Positions 8,559 through 17,015 are shown, counted from the stretch's first letter. The stretch is DNA of 64,000 bases from Bradyrhizobium barranii subsp. apii (GCF_011516635.5 NZ_CP096255.1:5826501-5890500), one strand, 5' to 3'. Notes: a model not told the origin generated them from the letters alone. Numbers and translations are program-made.

Positions 8559-8798
8559 ATGGCTGAAGCTGGTGCACGCCGTCCGTTTTTCCGTCGTCGC
8601 AAGAGCTGCCCGTTCACGGGCGCAAACGCTCCGAAGATCGACTACAAGGACTCCAAGCTCTTGATGCGCTACGTCTCCGAGCGCGGCAAGATCGTGCCGA
8701 GCCGCATCACCGCGGTGTCGGCCAAGAAGCAGCGTGAGCTTGCCCGCGCCATCAAGCGCGCGCGCTTCCTGGGCCTGCTGCCCTACGTCATTCGCTAA
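8559..8798 (+). CDS. rpsR: 30S ribosomal protein S18
   Basis: A 79-residue basic ribosomal protein that forms a heterodimer with S6 on 16S rRNA. The family pattern RRPFFRRRKSCPF at the N-terminus, DYKDSKLL, and the C-terminal QRELARAIKRARFLGLLPYV are all intact. It is translated 5 bases after rpsF and is followed by a strong intrinsic terminator (8808-8842), so rpsF-rpsR is the main transcription unit and DUF2232-rplI lie beyond a partial stop. Confidence 0.98.
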   Translation: MAEAGARRPFFRRRKSCPFTGANAPKIDYKDSKLLMRYVSERGKIVPSRITAVSAKKQRELARAIKRARFLGLLPYVIR

Positions 8799-8807
8799 GA
8801 CGAATTC

Positions 8808-8842
8808 GGCCGGCGGCGACATCGCCGCCGGCCGCGCTTTTT
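8808..8842 (+). terminator. Intrinsic terminator after rpsR
   Basis: Perfect 12-base arms GGCCGGCGGCGA (8808-8819) and TCGCCGCCGGCC (8822-8833), followed by GCGC and TTTTT. It should stop most transcripts 10 bases after rpsR, uncoupling the amount of S6/S18 from the downstream DUF2232 gene and L9. Confidence 0.85.
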
Positions 8843-8925
8843 GGTTTCATAAGGCTTCCGGGTCGTCCGGTCGCCGATGGTTGGGGCGAGATGCCTCTAA
8901 CCGCTCGAAGGGAGCGGGACAGCTG

Positions 8926-9903
8926 ATGATGACTCTTGGACTGATAGCCCTGATCGCCGGCGCTGCGTCGGCCCTGATGTTCGCCTCGATCGTATCGGGC
9001 GCGCTGATCTCGCTCGTCCTGTTCTATCTCGCGCCGCTGCCGCTGATGGTCGCCTCGATCGGCTGGGGCCCGCTTTGCGCGAGCCTCGGCGGCATCGCCG
9101 CTGCGATCGGCCTCGGGGCCCTGTTCGGCCTGCCCTACTGCATCGCCTTTGCCGTCACCGTCGCGCTGCCCGCGTGGTGGCTCGGCCATCTCGTCCTGCT
9201 CAGCCGGCGCCTTGGACCCGTCGCGCCGGAAGCCGCCACCGAGCCGCCGGCCGAGCCCGAGCTCGAATGGTATCCGGTCGGCCGCATCCTGCTGTGGATC
9301 GCGGGCTTCGCCGCGCTGACCACGATCGCCGCCCTGCTCACGCTCGGCACCGATGCCGAGACCATCACCGGCACGCTGCGGCGCGGCTTGATGCGCCTGC
9401 TCCGCACCGCCGACCCGCAGACGTCAGGCGAAGCCGGTCAGTTCGTCGACGCACTGGTGCTGATCGCCCCGGCCGCCGCCACCATCGTCGCGATGATGAC
9501 GCTCACCCTCAATCTCTGGCTCAGCGGCAAGATAACGGCGACATCGGGCCGCCTGCTGCGTCCGTGGCCGGACATGATGACGGCCGAGCTGCCGCCGATG
9601 ACGCTGGTGGCGCTCTGCATCGCGCTCGCGTTCTGCTTCACCGGCGGGTTGCTCGCGATGGTCGCGCAGATCACGACGGCAGCGCTGATGATGGGCTATG
9701 CGCTGACCGGTTTTGCCGTGCTGCACACGCTGACGCTGGCGCTGAAGAGCCGCACCTTCTGGCTCGGCTCGACCTATGCCGTCGTCGTGGTGTTCGGCTG
9801 GCCCGTCATCGCGATGGTGATCCTCGGCCTTGCGGATGCCGTGTTCGGCTTCCGCGAGCGCTTCCTGCGCAGCCGCCAGCCACCGCCGCTGCCGACCTCT
9901 TAA
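8926..9903 (+). CDS. DUF2232 family multi-pass membrane protein
   Basis: The start is placed at ATG 8926 (MMTLGLIALIAG) behind AAGGGAG; earlier frames would read through the rpsR terminator. The 325-residue protein has about eight hydrophobic segments with short charged loops and a cytoplasmic stretch rich in Pro/Glu near residue 95. It matches the DUF2232 (YybS-like) membrane proteins that sit between rpsR and rplI in many alphaproteobacteria. Its function is unknown; some relatives resemble the S component of energy-coupling transporters, but no partner is encoded here. Conserved position next to ribosomal protein genes suggests a housekeeping role. Confidence 0.82.
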   Translation: MMTLGLIALIAGAASALMFASIVSGALISLVLFYLAPLPLMVASIGWGPLCASLGGIAAAIGLGALFGLPYCIAFAVTVALPAWWLGHLVLLSRRLGPVAPEAATEPPAEPELEWYPVGRILLWIAGFAALTTIAALLTLGTDAETITGTLRRGLMRLLRTADPQTSGEAGQFVDALVLIAPAAATIVAMMTLTLNLWLSGKITATSGRLLRPWPDMMTAELPPMTLVALCIALAFCFTGGLLAMVAQITTAALMMGYALTGFAVLHTLTLALKSRTFWLGSTYAVVVVFGWPVIAMVILGLADAVFGFRERFLRSRQPPPLPTS

Positions 9904-9951
9904 GTTCAACCCCAAAACCCAACTCACTCAACACTTCAAAGGAGAACGAAT

Positions 9952-10554
9952 ATGGAAGTCATTTTGCTGGAACGCGTGAGCAAGCTCGGCCAGATGGGCG
10001 AAGTCGTGAAGGTTCGCGACGGCTATGCCCGCAATTTCCTGCTCAAGCGCGGCAAGGCGCTGCGCGCCACCGCCGACAACCGCGCCAAGTACGACGGCAT
10101 GAAGGCCGATCTCGAGGCTCGCAACCTCCAGTCCAAGGGCGAGGCGTCCAAGGTCGCCGAGAAGATCCAAGGCAAGAACATCATCGTGATCCGTCAGGCT
10201 TCCGAAGCCGGCCAGCTGTTCGGCTCGGTCACGGTGCGCGACGTCGTCATTGCGTTCGAAGCCGACGGTGTCTCGCTTGAGCGCCCGCAAGTGCAGCTCG
10301 ACGCGCCGATCAAGACCATCGGCAAGCACACCATCACCGTCGCCGTTCACCCCGAGGTCGAGGTCGAGGTTTCCGTCACGGTTGCGCGCAGCCAGGACGA
10401 GGCCGAGCGCATCAACCGCGGCGAGGACATCTCGACCCGCAACGAGGACCGCGATGCGGCCGCCGAAGCGATCGCCGCCGCCGGCGAGTTCTTCGATCCG
10501 GAAGCCCAGCAGGACGACGAGCCGGCGCCGGCTGCGGACGAGACCGAGAAGTAA
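9952..10554 (+). CDS. rplI: 50S ribosomal protein L9
   Basis: L9 binds 23S rRNA near the L1 stalk. The N-terminal domain shows the signature GQMGEVVKVRDGYARNFLL and the connecting helix is Lys/Glu-rich. The C-terminal domain ends near residue 150. A further acidic, Ala/Glu/Asp-rich tail of about 45 residues makes the protein 200 residues long, compared with about 149 in E. coli; such tails are common in Rhizobiales L9. The ribosome-binding site AAGGAG lies just upstream of the ATG. A strong terminator follows the stop codon. Confidence 0.97.
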   Translation: MEVILLERVSKLGQMGEVVKVRDGYARNFLLKRGKALRATADNRAKYDGMKADLEARNLQSKGEASKVAEKIQGKNIIVIRQASEAGQLFGSVTVRDVVIAFEADGVSLERPQVQLDAPIKTIGKHTITVAVHPEVEVEVSVTVARSQDEAERINRGEDISTRNEDRDAAAEAIAAAGEFFDPEAQQDDEPAPAADETEK

Positions 10555-10579
10555 GACCCGCGTTCGCGCAGGTTGCGAC

Positions 10580-10609
10580 GCCCGGCCGCCTCAGGCGGCC
10601 GGGCTTTTT
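10580..10609 (+). terminator. Intrinsic terminator of rplI that contains the stop codon of the opposing gene
   Basis: Perfect 11-base arms GCCCGGCCGCC (10580-10590) and GGCGGCCGGGC (10594-10604) around loop TCA, followed by TTTTT. The loop trinucleotide is, on the minus strand, the TGA stop of the thioesterase gene, whose last codons form the 3' arm. The T-run serves plus-strand transcripts from rplI. Confidence 0.9.
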
Positions 10610-11058
10610 GTTTTCGCGGCGACGTCCTCGCTCAGCATCGCGATCGAGGCGAGCGCAGTTGCCGTATGCTTCTCGACACCGTCGTTGACGCAAAACACGT
10701 CGGCCGCGACCACCGAGACCTGGCGGCCCGGCTTGATCACCCTGGCCCGGCAGATCAGCTTCTCGCCGACCGCCGGCGACAACAGATTGAGCTTGTATTC
10801 CGCCGTCAACGCCGGCTGGCCGCGCGAGGTGGCCGCTGCGATCGTCGTGGCGTTGTCGACCAGGAAGGCGGTGACGCCGCCATGGAAGAAGCCGTGCTGC
10901 TGGAGCAGTTCGGGCCGGCGCGCGACCGCAATCGTGCAGGTGCCGCGCGACAATTCCGAGAGCTCGGCGCCCACCAGGTTCATAAAACCCTGCCGGCCGA
11001 CATTGGCGTGGATGCGCTCGGCTACGGCTGCGAATTCGGGATCTGCTTCGGCTCGCAT
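10591..11058 (-). CDS. PaaI-type hotdog-fold acyl-CoA thioesterase
   Basis: A 155-residue hotdog-fold protein. The motif HGFFHGGVTAFLVDNA (from residue 55) is the PaaI/YbaW-type active-site helix, where the HGG turn and the following Asp bind and hydrolyse acyl-CoA thioesters. The acyl specificity cannot be inferred. It is translated 11 bases after a TetR gene with a good ribosome-binding site (AGGAGAA), so the pair is an operon under the palindrome at 11679-11702. The last codons are embedded in the rplI terminator stem. Confidence 0.86.
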   Translation of the reverse strand: MRAEADPEFAAVAERIHANVGRQGFMNLVGAELSELSRGTCTIAVARRPELLQQHGFFHGGVTAFLVDNATTIAAATSRGQPALTAEYKLNLLSPAVGEKLICRARVIKPGRQVSVVAADVFCVNDGVEKHTATALASIAMLSEDVAAKTKSPAA

Positions 11059-11069
11059 GCGGCTTCTCC

Positions 11070-11666
11070 TTATTGCTTGTGGATGCGATCGGGCGGGCGC
11101 AGCGCACGGTTGGCGCAGGTGACAAGCGTGTCGGCTTCGCTGCGCGGATCGGCGCGGTCACGTCCCGAGAGAAAGGCGCGGCAGAAGATCTGGGCAGGGC
11201 CGATGAGCTGGCTGACGAACATCACAGGCGTCATCGGCAAAAGCTCGCCGCCGGCAACCAACGGCGCGCGCCAGCGCTCGATGCCTTCGGCAAGGCGCGC
11301 GTTCTGCGCGCGCTGGGCGTCGCGGACGTCCTCGCCCCATTCGCTGCGCGAGATCTCGAAGAGATAGCGGGCCTCGCGCCGGCTCGACACCACCCAGTCG
11401 AGATGGGCCCGGATCAGCCGATCGATGCCCTGCCCGGCATTGGGCATCGGATCGAGCGCGGCCAGCACTGCGGCGTGATAGTGCCGCAGCACCTCCAGGA
11501 ACAGCGCACCGGCCAGTTCCTTCTTCGATCCGAAGACATGAAAGAAGCTGCCGTTGGAGGCGCGTGCCCGGGCGCGGATCGCGGCCACCGTCGCAGCTTC
11601 GAAGCCGACCCGGTCGAATACGAAAAGCCCGGCCGCCAACAGGTCGTCACGCACGCTCGTCGTCAT
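11070..11666 (-). CDS. TetR family regulator of the thioesterase operon
   Basis: A 198-residue TetR-type repressor with the helix-turn-helix at about residues 25-45 (AATVAAIRARARASNGSFFHVF) and a helical C-terminal ligand domain. The pairing with an acyl-CoA thioesterase suggests an acyl-CoA or aromatic-CoA ligand, but that is inference. A near-perfect 24-base palindrome lies 13 bases upstream of the ATG and is probably its operator, implying autoregulation. The C-terminus is arginine-rich. Confidence 0.87.
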   Translation of the reverse strand: MTTSVRDDLLAAGLFVFDRVGFEAATVAAIRARARASNGSFFHVFGSKKELAGALFLEVLRHYHAAVLAALDPMPNAGQGIDRLIRAHLDWVVSSRREARYLFEISRSEWGEDVRDAQRAQNARLAEGIERWRAPLVAGGELLPMTPVMFVSQLIGPAQIFCRAFLSGRDRADPRSEADTLVTCANRALRPPDRIHKQ

Positions 11667-11678
11667 CGACGCCTCCTG

Positions 11679-11702
11679 GAGTATTACTCTAGAGCAATAC
11701 TC
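11679..11702. promoter_or_regulatory. 24-base palindromic operator of the TetR-thioesterase operon
   Basis: GAGTATT (11679-11685) and AATACTC (11696-11702) flank CTCTAGAG (11687-11694), giving a palindrome over 24 bases with one mismatched pair. It sits 13 bases before the tetR start codon. Position and symmetry are typical of a TetR dimer site. Confidence 0.75.
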
Positions 11703-11775
11703 TAATTGTGGTCAAGACGATGCGAAGGCCGCGATGCGTGCGGCCTTCGCAAATCGACGGAAAATCTGGCTTCGC

Positions 11776-12747
11776 TTAGCGCGAAATCGGCGGTGTGGGC
11801 GGACCGGACGAGTCGGCTGGCGCCGCGGGCGGGGCCGCAGCGGTCGCGGGCGGTGCAGGCTCCTGCGGCCTAGCTGCCGGTTCGGAGCTCGCGGCCGGCT
11901 TGGGAGCAGCCTCCTCCGCCGGCTTGGCCTCGGCGGGCTTCGCGGCGGCAGACGGCGCAGCCGGCGTGACCTGCGGTACCGGATCGGGCCGCAGCGCCGG
12001 AGTATCGCTGCCGCGCGGCTCGACCTTGGCACTATCCGGCCTGGCCTCAGCCGGCTTCTCTGCCGGCTTGTTCTCGGGCTTCGCCTCGTCACGGCCGGGC
12101 TCGACCTTGGCCGTGTCGGGCTTGGTCGTGTCAGGCTTGGTCTCGGCCTTCGGCTCGCTCTTCTTGTCTTCAATGGCCGGCGCGGCGGCGTCGACCTTCG
12201 GGGCTTCCTCGGTCCCGGGCTTGGCGCGACGCTTAGCTTTGCGTCCCTCGGGCGCTGCCTGGCCCTCGGGCCTCGCACCTTCCTTCGATCCCTCCTCGGG
12301 TGGCCGTGCCGCGCGCTTCTGACGGGCGCCCTCGGGCGCGGCAGCCTCGCCGTCCGGCTTGGCGGCGTCCTGGGAGCGCTGGCGGCGCCCCTGATGCTCC
12401 GGCGCGGTATTGGCTTCCTTCTCCTTGGCGCCGTCCTTTTTGTCCTTGCCGTCCTTGGCCTGGTAGCGGGTGTCGGTGGCACCGTTGGAGACGAGATAGG
12501 ACGCGAGCACGCCGGCCATGTCGGAGCTGGTCGTGTAGTGCTGGCGCAGGAAGCCTGGCAGCGAGCCCGGCGCCACCGTCTTCAACAGGCCGCGCGGGCT
12601 CTTGTGGCAGGCACTGCAGGTCTGCGCGAAAAGCTGGGATGGGGCCTTGCCGGCCTCGAGGTTCGTCGCCTGCGCAAGGACGGTATCGGTCGCGCCGAAG
12701 CCGATCAGAAGCAATACCGTCGCGAGGCTGAGCGCTCGGCTCGACAT
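11776..12747 (-). CDS. Secreted cytochrome c-type protein with a long low-complexity tail
   Basis: ATG 12747 (MSSRALSLATVLLL) is preferred over three nearby in-frame ATGs because GGAG lies 9 bases before it and a clean signal peptide follows (cleaved near VLAQA). The only folded part is a short c-type heme domain: the CSACH heme-binding motif about 44 residues in and a possible distal Met in TTSSDMAGVL. After about residue 90 comes some 230 residues rich in Lys, Pro, Glu and Ala, with repeats such as KPDT and PAEAKPAE, which are probably disordered. It could be an electron carrier tethered to the periplasm or wall. No redox partner is adjacent. Confidence 0.75.
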   Translation of the reverse strand: MSSRALSLATVLLLIGFGATDTVLAQATNLEAGKAPSQLFAQTCSACHKSPRGLLKTVAPGSLPGFLRQHYTTSSDMAGVLASYLVSNGATDTRYQAKDGKDKKDGAKEKEANTAPEHQGRRQRSQDAAKPDGEAAAPEGARQKRAARPPEEGSKEGARPEGQAAPEGRKAKRRAKPGTEEAPKVDAAAPAIEDKKSEPKAETKPDTTKPDTAKVEPGRDEAKPENKPAEKPAEARPDSAKVEPRGSDTPALRPDPVPQVTPAAPSAAAKPAEAKPAEEAAPKPAASSEPAARPQEPAPPATAAAPPAAPADSSGPPTPPISR

Positions 12748-13059
12748 TCCCATCATCTCCATTGAATTTACGCGAATGCAGCCGGCATAAGGCGCGGCGG
12801 CGGGTCACCTTTTAGCGGATTGAGCCGCGAATGGAAGCAGCCTCCACACGCAAGGATGTGATTAAGCGCTTTTGGAATATCGGCTGTGATCACAGCGCAA
12901 TAGCGCTGCAGCTTGTTCGAGTGCCGGTGGCCTCGCGAGACGACGCGTCGCCTGTCGGAAGCGGCACATCGTCGCAAAGTCACGACGCCGCAGACACCCG
13001 TCATCGTGCGCGCGAAGGCGGCGCCGAACCCGGGCCTGACGCTGGTTGGTGAATGAATC
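12748..13059. other. Intergenic region without a recognisable gene
   Basis: These 312 bases separate the cytochrome gene from a small hypothetical gene. Short open frames exist on both strands, but none has a ribosome-binding site or a protein-like composition. The stretch around 12889-12913 contains small inverted repeats (for example TGTGATCACA) of unknown meaning. Confidence 0.4.
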
Positions 13060-13383
13060 CTAATGACGCAGGGTCGAGATCTGGGACGATCGGAAAGAGG
13101 CTGTCAACGCCAGTTGCGCCCGCAGGTCCGCTAGGGTCTCGGGCGAGACCGGCTCGCGCCGCACTTCGGGCCGCTCGGCGTGCTGCATGGCCGCGATGAG
13201 GCCCGACAGCCAAAGCCGGCTGGCCGCCTCGCTTCGCCAATTCTGGTGCTGCCGTTCTGGCCGCATCGCTCGCCTCGTTCCCTGGTGGCGGGAGACAACC
13301 CCCCGACCGCCTTCCTGTTCCGGGTCGTACCCCGAAAGAATCCGGGGAGATGTGATCTGTTTCACATAAGTCTCGTCGGGCAC
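13060..13383 (-). CDS. Hypothetical protein
   Basis: A 107-residue frame with a GTG start and a weak ribosome-binding site. The product is hydrophilic and basic in the middle (RHQGTRRAMRPERQ), followed by a helix-like stretch (ASRLWLSGLIAAMQ) and PETLADLRAQL. I recognise no family. It lacks a signal peptide or membrane segment. It is divergent from a tiny membrane-protein frame starting at 13400, leaving almost no room for two promoters, so at least one of the two may be spurious. Confidence 0.45.
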   Translation of the reverse strand: MPDETYVKQITSPRILSGYDPEQEGGRGVVSRHQGTRRAMRPERQHQNWRSEAASRLWLSGLIAAMQHAERPEVRREPVSPETLADLRAQLALTASFRSSQISTLRH

Positions 13384-13399
13384 GGCTTAGACCGTCGCC

Positions 13400-13519
13400 A
13401 TGAGCAAGCGGACCCAAACCTCATTCGACGTGCAGGACGACCTCCGCACCGATTACGCTCTGATCGCCACCGGCGTCGGAGCCGCCCTGGTTGCGCTGGT
13501 CTACCTCCTGCTGGTCTGA
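13400..13519 (+). CDS. Possible 39-residue single-pass membrane peptide
   Basis: ATG 13400 to TGA 13517-13519 encodes 39 residues: a polar N-terminus (MSKRTQTSFDVQDDLRTDY) and then one hydrophobic segment (ALIATGVGAALVALVYLLLV) ending the protein. The tail-anchored layout is protein-like, but there is no clear ribosome-binding site. It lies 288 bases upstream of dnaB; the gap between (13520-13807) holds nothing else that I recognise. Confidence 0.35.
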   Translation: MSKRTQTSFDVQDDLRTDYALIATGVGAALVALVYLLLV

Positions 13520-13807
13520 ATCCGAGCCCAAAGCTCCCGGCGTGCGTCATTTCGCGCGCTTCTTGATACGTCTGCGCGCCAATCCATTAGGTTCATGTCA
13601 CCCGGAGTTTTCCGTGGCGCGGTCACGGCCGCTTCCGGGACGGGCGAGTTCCGCAAAAACCGTCAAGCGCGGCGCGTGCCGCGGCTGCCAATCATCCACC
13701 ATTTTAACTGAGCGGTTGATAGCGGTCAGCTTTTGCTTCCGCTTTGGCCTGAGGCGGCGCTTTATCCCGGCCCCGTATCCGCCCCAGAAAATTGCTAACG
13801 CTCGACC

Positions 13808-15316
13808 ATGGCCCTGACTGATTCGAACGTCCTCAAACTCGCGCCCGAGCCCGGAACTCCGGCGTATCGGAGCGCGCCGCATAATATCGAGGCGGAACAG
13901 AGCCTTCTCGGCGCGATCCTGGTCAACAACGACGCCTTCTACCGCGTCTCCGACTTCCTCGAGCCTAAGCATTATTTCGAGCCGCTGCATCAGACCATCT
14001 ACGAGACGGCCAGCAGCCTGATCCGGATGGGCAAGATCGCCACGCCCGTCACGCTGAAGACGTTCCTCCCGGCCGACACCGATGTCGGCGGCATGACCAT
14101 AGGGCAATATCTGGCGCGGCTCGCGGCGGAAGCGACCACCATCATCAACGCCCAGGACTACGGCCGCACCATCTATGATCTGGCGCTGCGACGCGACCTG
14201 ATCGGCATCGGCGAGGACATGGTCAATGTCGCCTATGACGCGCCGGTCGACTTCGCGCCGCGGGCGCAGATCGAGGACGCCGAGCGCCGCCTGTACGAAC
14301 TCGCCGAATCCGGCCGTTATGACGGCGGCTTCCAGAAATTCTCGCAGGCGTTGGCGGTCGCGGTCGATCTCGCGGCCAAAGCGTTCCAGCGCGATGGAAA
14401 GCTGTCCGGCATCTCGACCGGCATGCGCGACCTCGACACCAAGATGGGCGGCCTCCAGCACTCTGACCTCATCATTGTGGCCGGACGCCCGGGCATGGGC
14501 AAGACTTCGCTGGCGACCAACGTCGCCTACAACGTCGCCAAGGCCTATGTCGGCGAGGTCCAGGCTGACGGCACCATGAAGGCCGCCAATGGCGGCGTGA
14601 TCGGCTTCTTCTCCTGCGAAATGTCGGCCGACCAGCTCGCCACGCGTATCGTCGCCGAGCGCACCGGCATTCCCTCCTCCCACATCCGCCGCGGCGGCAT
14701 CTCGGAAGCCGATTTCGACAAGATCCGGGAAGTCTCGATCGAGCTGCAGTCGCTGCCGTTCTATGTCGACGCGACCGGCGGCCTGTCGATCGCGCAGCTG
14801 ATGGCACGCGCGCGCCGGCTGAAGCGGCAGAAGGGCCTCGATCTCCTCGTGATCGACTACATCCAGTTGCTCTCCGGATCCGGCAAGCGGAGTGACAACC
14901 GAGTACAGGAAATCACGGAGATCACGACCAGCCTGAAGGCGCTGGCCAAGGAGCTCAACGTTCCCGTGATCGCGCTGTCCCAGCTCTCACGCCAAGTCGA
15001 ATCCCGCGACGACAAACGGCCGCAGCTCTCCGACTTGCGTGAATCCGGATCAATCGAGCAGGACGCCGACGTCGTCCTGTTCGTTTACCGCGAGGAATAT
15101 TACCTCGCGATGAAGGAGCCCCGCCCAGGCACGCCTGAACACGAGAAGTGGCAGCTTGACATGAGTCTTGCGCACGGAAAAGCCGAGGTCATCATCGGCA
15201 AGCAGCGCCACGGCCCGACCGGCACCGTCGATTTGGCGTTCGAAGCCTCGGTCACCAGGTTCGGCGACCTCGCGCCTGACAGTCAGTTGCCGGTTCGCAG
15301 CGGCAACGACTACTGA
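13808..15316 (+). CDS. dnaB: Replicative DNA helicase DnaB
   Basis: A 502-residue hexameric helicase that unwinds DNA ahead of the replisome. The N-terminal DnaB domain begins at PHNIEAEQSLLGAIL; the RecA-like C-terminal domain has Walker A GRPGMGKT (226-233), Walker B LLVIDYIQLL (D350), and the downstream QLSRQVE and DLRESGSIEQDAD motifs. No intein is present. Length is normal for alphaproteobacteria. The ribosome-binding site before ATG 13808 is weak. alr follows on the same strand after 40 bases. Confidence 0.97.
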   Translation: MALTDSNVLKLAPEPGTPAYRSAPHNIEAEQSLLGAILVNNDAFYRVSDFLEPKHYFEPLHQTIYETASSLIRMGKIATPVTLKTFLPADTDVGGMTIGQYLARLAAEATTIINAQDYGRTIYDLALRRDLIGIGEDMVNVAYDAPVDFAPRAQIEDAERRLYELAESGRYDGGFQKFSQALAVAVDLAAKAFQRDGKLSGISTGMRDLDTKMGGLQHSDLIIVAGRPGMGKTSLATNVAYNVAKAYVGEVQADGTMKAANGGVIGFFSCEMSADQLATRIVAERTGIPSSHIRRGGISEADFDKIREVSIELQSLPFYVDATGGLSIAQLMARARRLKRQKGLDLLVIDYIQLLSGSGKRSDNRVQEITEITTSLKALAKELNVPVIALSQLSRQVESRDDKRPQLSDLRESGSIEQDADVVLFVYREEYYLAMKEPRPGTPEHEKWQLDMSLAHGKAEVIIGKQRHGPTGTVDLAFEASVTRFGDLAPDSQLPVRSGNDY

Positions 15317-15356
15317 GTTCCTTGAACCAGACCGGCCTCTTGCGTAAAACGGCGCC

Positions 15357-16640
15357 ATGACAATGGCGTCCGCCCCGAAAATGATCCCGCAATCCGGCCT
15401 CCTCTCCGCGGAGGCCAATCAGGCTGCCGCACTCGCAGCCTATGGCGGCGTGCTCACCGTCGATCTCGACGCCATCATCGCCAATTGGCGCAAGCTCGAG
15501 AAGACGGCCGTGCCGGCCGAATGCTCGGCCGTCATCAAGGCCGATGCCTATGGCTGCGGCGCCGCGCAGGTCTCGCGGGCCCTGAGCAAGGCCGGCTGCA
15601 AGACCTTCTTCGTCGCCACCATCGAGGAAGCGCGCACAGTGCGCGAAGCCGTGCCGGAGGCCGCGATCTACGTGCTCGGCGGCTATTTCCAGAACACCGG
15701 CGAGCACTACACCAGGATCAATTGCCGGCCGGTGATCGGCGATCTCAACGAGCTTGCCGAATGGGACGTGTTCTGCCGCCGCACCGGCTGGACCGGAGGC
15801 GCCGCTGTTCACATCGACACCGGCATGAACCGGCTCGGGCTGACGCTTGCGGACGCGCAGGCCATCATCCCCCGCATCAACGCCGGCGATCACGGCATCA
15901 CGCTGGTGATGAGCCATCTGGTCTCGGCCGAGCAGCTCAACAGTCCCGTGAATGCAAAACAGCTGGCAACCTTCCGCAGTATCGCCAGCGAATTTTCCGG
16001 CGTGCCGGCTGCGCTTGCCAATTCCTCCGGAATCTTCCTCGGCGCGCCCTTCCAGTTCGATCTGGTGCGGCCGGGCGCAGCGCTCTACGGCGTCAATCCA
16101 ACGCCTGAGGCCGACAACCCGATGCAGCCGGTGGTCGACCTCAAGGCGCGCATCGTGCAGACCCGCAATGTCGAACGCGGCGAGAGCGTCGGCTATGGCG
16201 GCACCTGGACCGCGCGGCGGCCGACAAAGCTCGCGATCATCGCGGTCGGCTATGCCGACGGCTATTTCCGCGCCGCCAGCTCCAATGACGGCACCCGCGG
16301 CGCCGAGGTCGTTGTCGCCGGCAAGCGCTGCCCGGTCGCGGGCCGCGTTTCGATGGACCTGATCGCGATCGACATCACCGACTTGGCCCCGAATGCGGCG
16401 CGACGCGGCCACATGGTGACGCTGCTCGGCGAGGGCATCACCGTCGACGAGCTCGCGCATCATTTCGGCACGATCGGCTACGAGGTGCTGACCAGCCTCG
16501 GCCACCGCTACGCCCGCGTCTACAAGGGCGGCAATGAGGTGGAGCCGCTGGTCAAGCCGGAGCCCGCGCCGACGGCCGAGCAGTCGCCCTCCCCGCCGCC
16601 GATCGAGCAGCCCGCGAGCCCGCCGCCGCTGCCGAGTTAG
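15357..16640 (+). CDS. alr: Alanine racemase
   Basis: A PLP-dependent enzyme that interconverts L- and D-alanine for peptidoglycan. The PLP lysine is K61 in SAVIKADAYGCG; HIDTGMNRLG and VGYADGYFR are family motifs, and the opposing catalytic tyrosine lies in SVGYGGTW. The 427-residue protein is longer than the usual 360-380 because of an N-terminal leader of about 30 residues and a C-terminal Pro/Ser/Glu-rich tail of about 30. ATG 15363 is a possible alternative start. It follows dnaB closely, as in related genomes. Confidence 0.95.
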   Translation: MTMASAPKMIPQSGLLSAEANQAAALAAYGGVLTVDLDAIIANWRKLEKTAVPAECSAVIKADAYGCGAAQVSRALSKAGCKTFFVATIEEARTVREAVPEAAIYVLGGYFQNTGEHYTRINCRPVIGDLNELAEWDVFCRRTGWTGGAAVHIDTGMNRLGLTLADAQAIIPRINAGDHGITLVMSHLVSAEQLNSPVNAKQLATFRSIASEFSGVPAALANSSGIFLGAPFQFDLVRPGAALYGVNPTPEADNPMQPVVDLKARIVQTRNVERGESVGYGGTWTARRPTKLAIIAVGYADGYFRAASSNDGTRGAEVVVAGKRCPVAGRVSMDLIAIDITDLAPNAARRGHMVTLLGEGITVDELAHHFGTIGYEVLTSLGHRYARVYKGGNEVEPLVKPEPAPTAEQSPSPPPIEQPASPPPLPS

Positions 16641-16641
16641 G

Positions 16642-16662
16642 GACGCGCCCGTTCTTCGGGCG
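16642..16662 (+). terminator. Hairpin after alr
   Basis: Arms CGCGCCCG (16642-16649) and CGGGCGCG (16655-16662) with loop TTCTT, starting just after the alr stop. There is no T-run, so it may be an mRNA end-stabilising or Rho-assisted stop rather than an intrinsic terminator. Confidence 0.45.
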
Positions 16663-16790
16663 CGGCGCAGCGCTCCTTCAGCAATGCGCTGCAGAGCCGG
16701 GGCCATCTCCCCGCACCGTACTGTGTCGCTTTCTGGGTCCCGGCTCTGCGGAGCAGCGTCACACGCTGCGCCGCGTCCGGGACACGAGAC

Positions 16791-17015
16791 TTACTTCTTC
16801 CGGCTGTCGAGCGCCGTCTTGCAGGACGCGCTGAGCTGATCGCGCTTGGCGTTGAGGCAGGCGATGATCTTGCCGCCACCGGGCGCGATGCCGGCGCAGA
16901 ATTTGTCATAGTCCGCCTTGCACGCGCCGCGTGGATCGGACGATTGTGCCGACGAGACACCGGAGAACGCGACGACGAATGCGACGACGGCGAGGCTCAG
17001 ACTGGACTTCAACAT
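16791..17015 (-). CDS. Small secreted cysteine-rich repeat protein
   Basis: ATG 17015 (MLKSSLSLAVVAF) is chosen because GGAG precedes it and a signal peptide follows (cleavage near VSSAQS). The mature part of about 50 residues has the pattern C-x3-D-x3-FC-x-G-x2-PGGGKI-x2-CL, ending in LSASC, as in one unit of the bacterial cysteine-rich repeat (Cys_rich_FGFR-like) family. Four cysteines probably form two disulfides in the periplasm. Function is unknown. It is paralogous to the next gene upstream on the same strand. Confidence 0.75.
   Translation of the reverse strand: MLKSSLSLAVVAFVVAFSGVSSAQSSDPRGACKADYDKFCAGIAPGGGKIIACLNAKRDQLSASCKTALDSRKK

Noticed and set aside
12831..13052. A 73-codon plus-strand frame in the gap after the cytochrome gene
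   Set aside because: No ribosome-binding site, and the second half is composed of Arg/Asp/Ala/Gly without a fold-like pattern.
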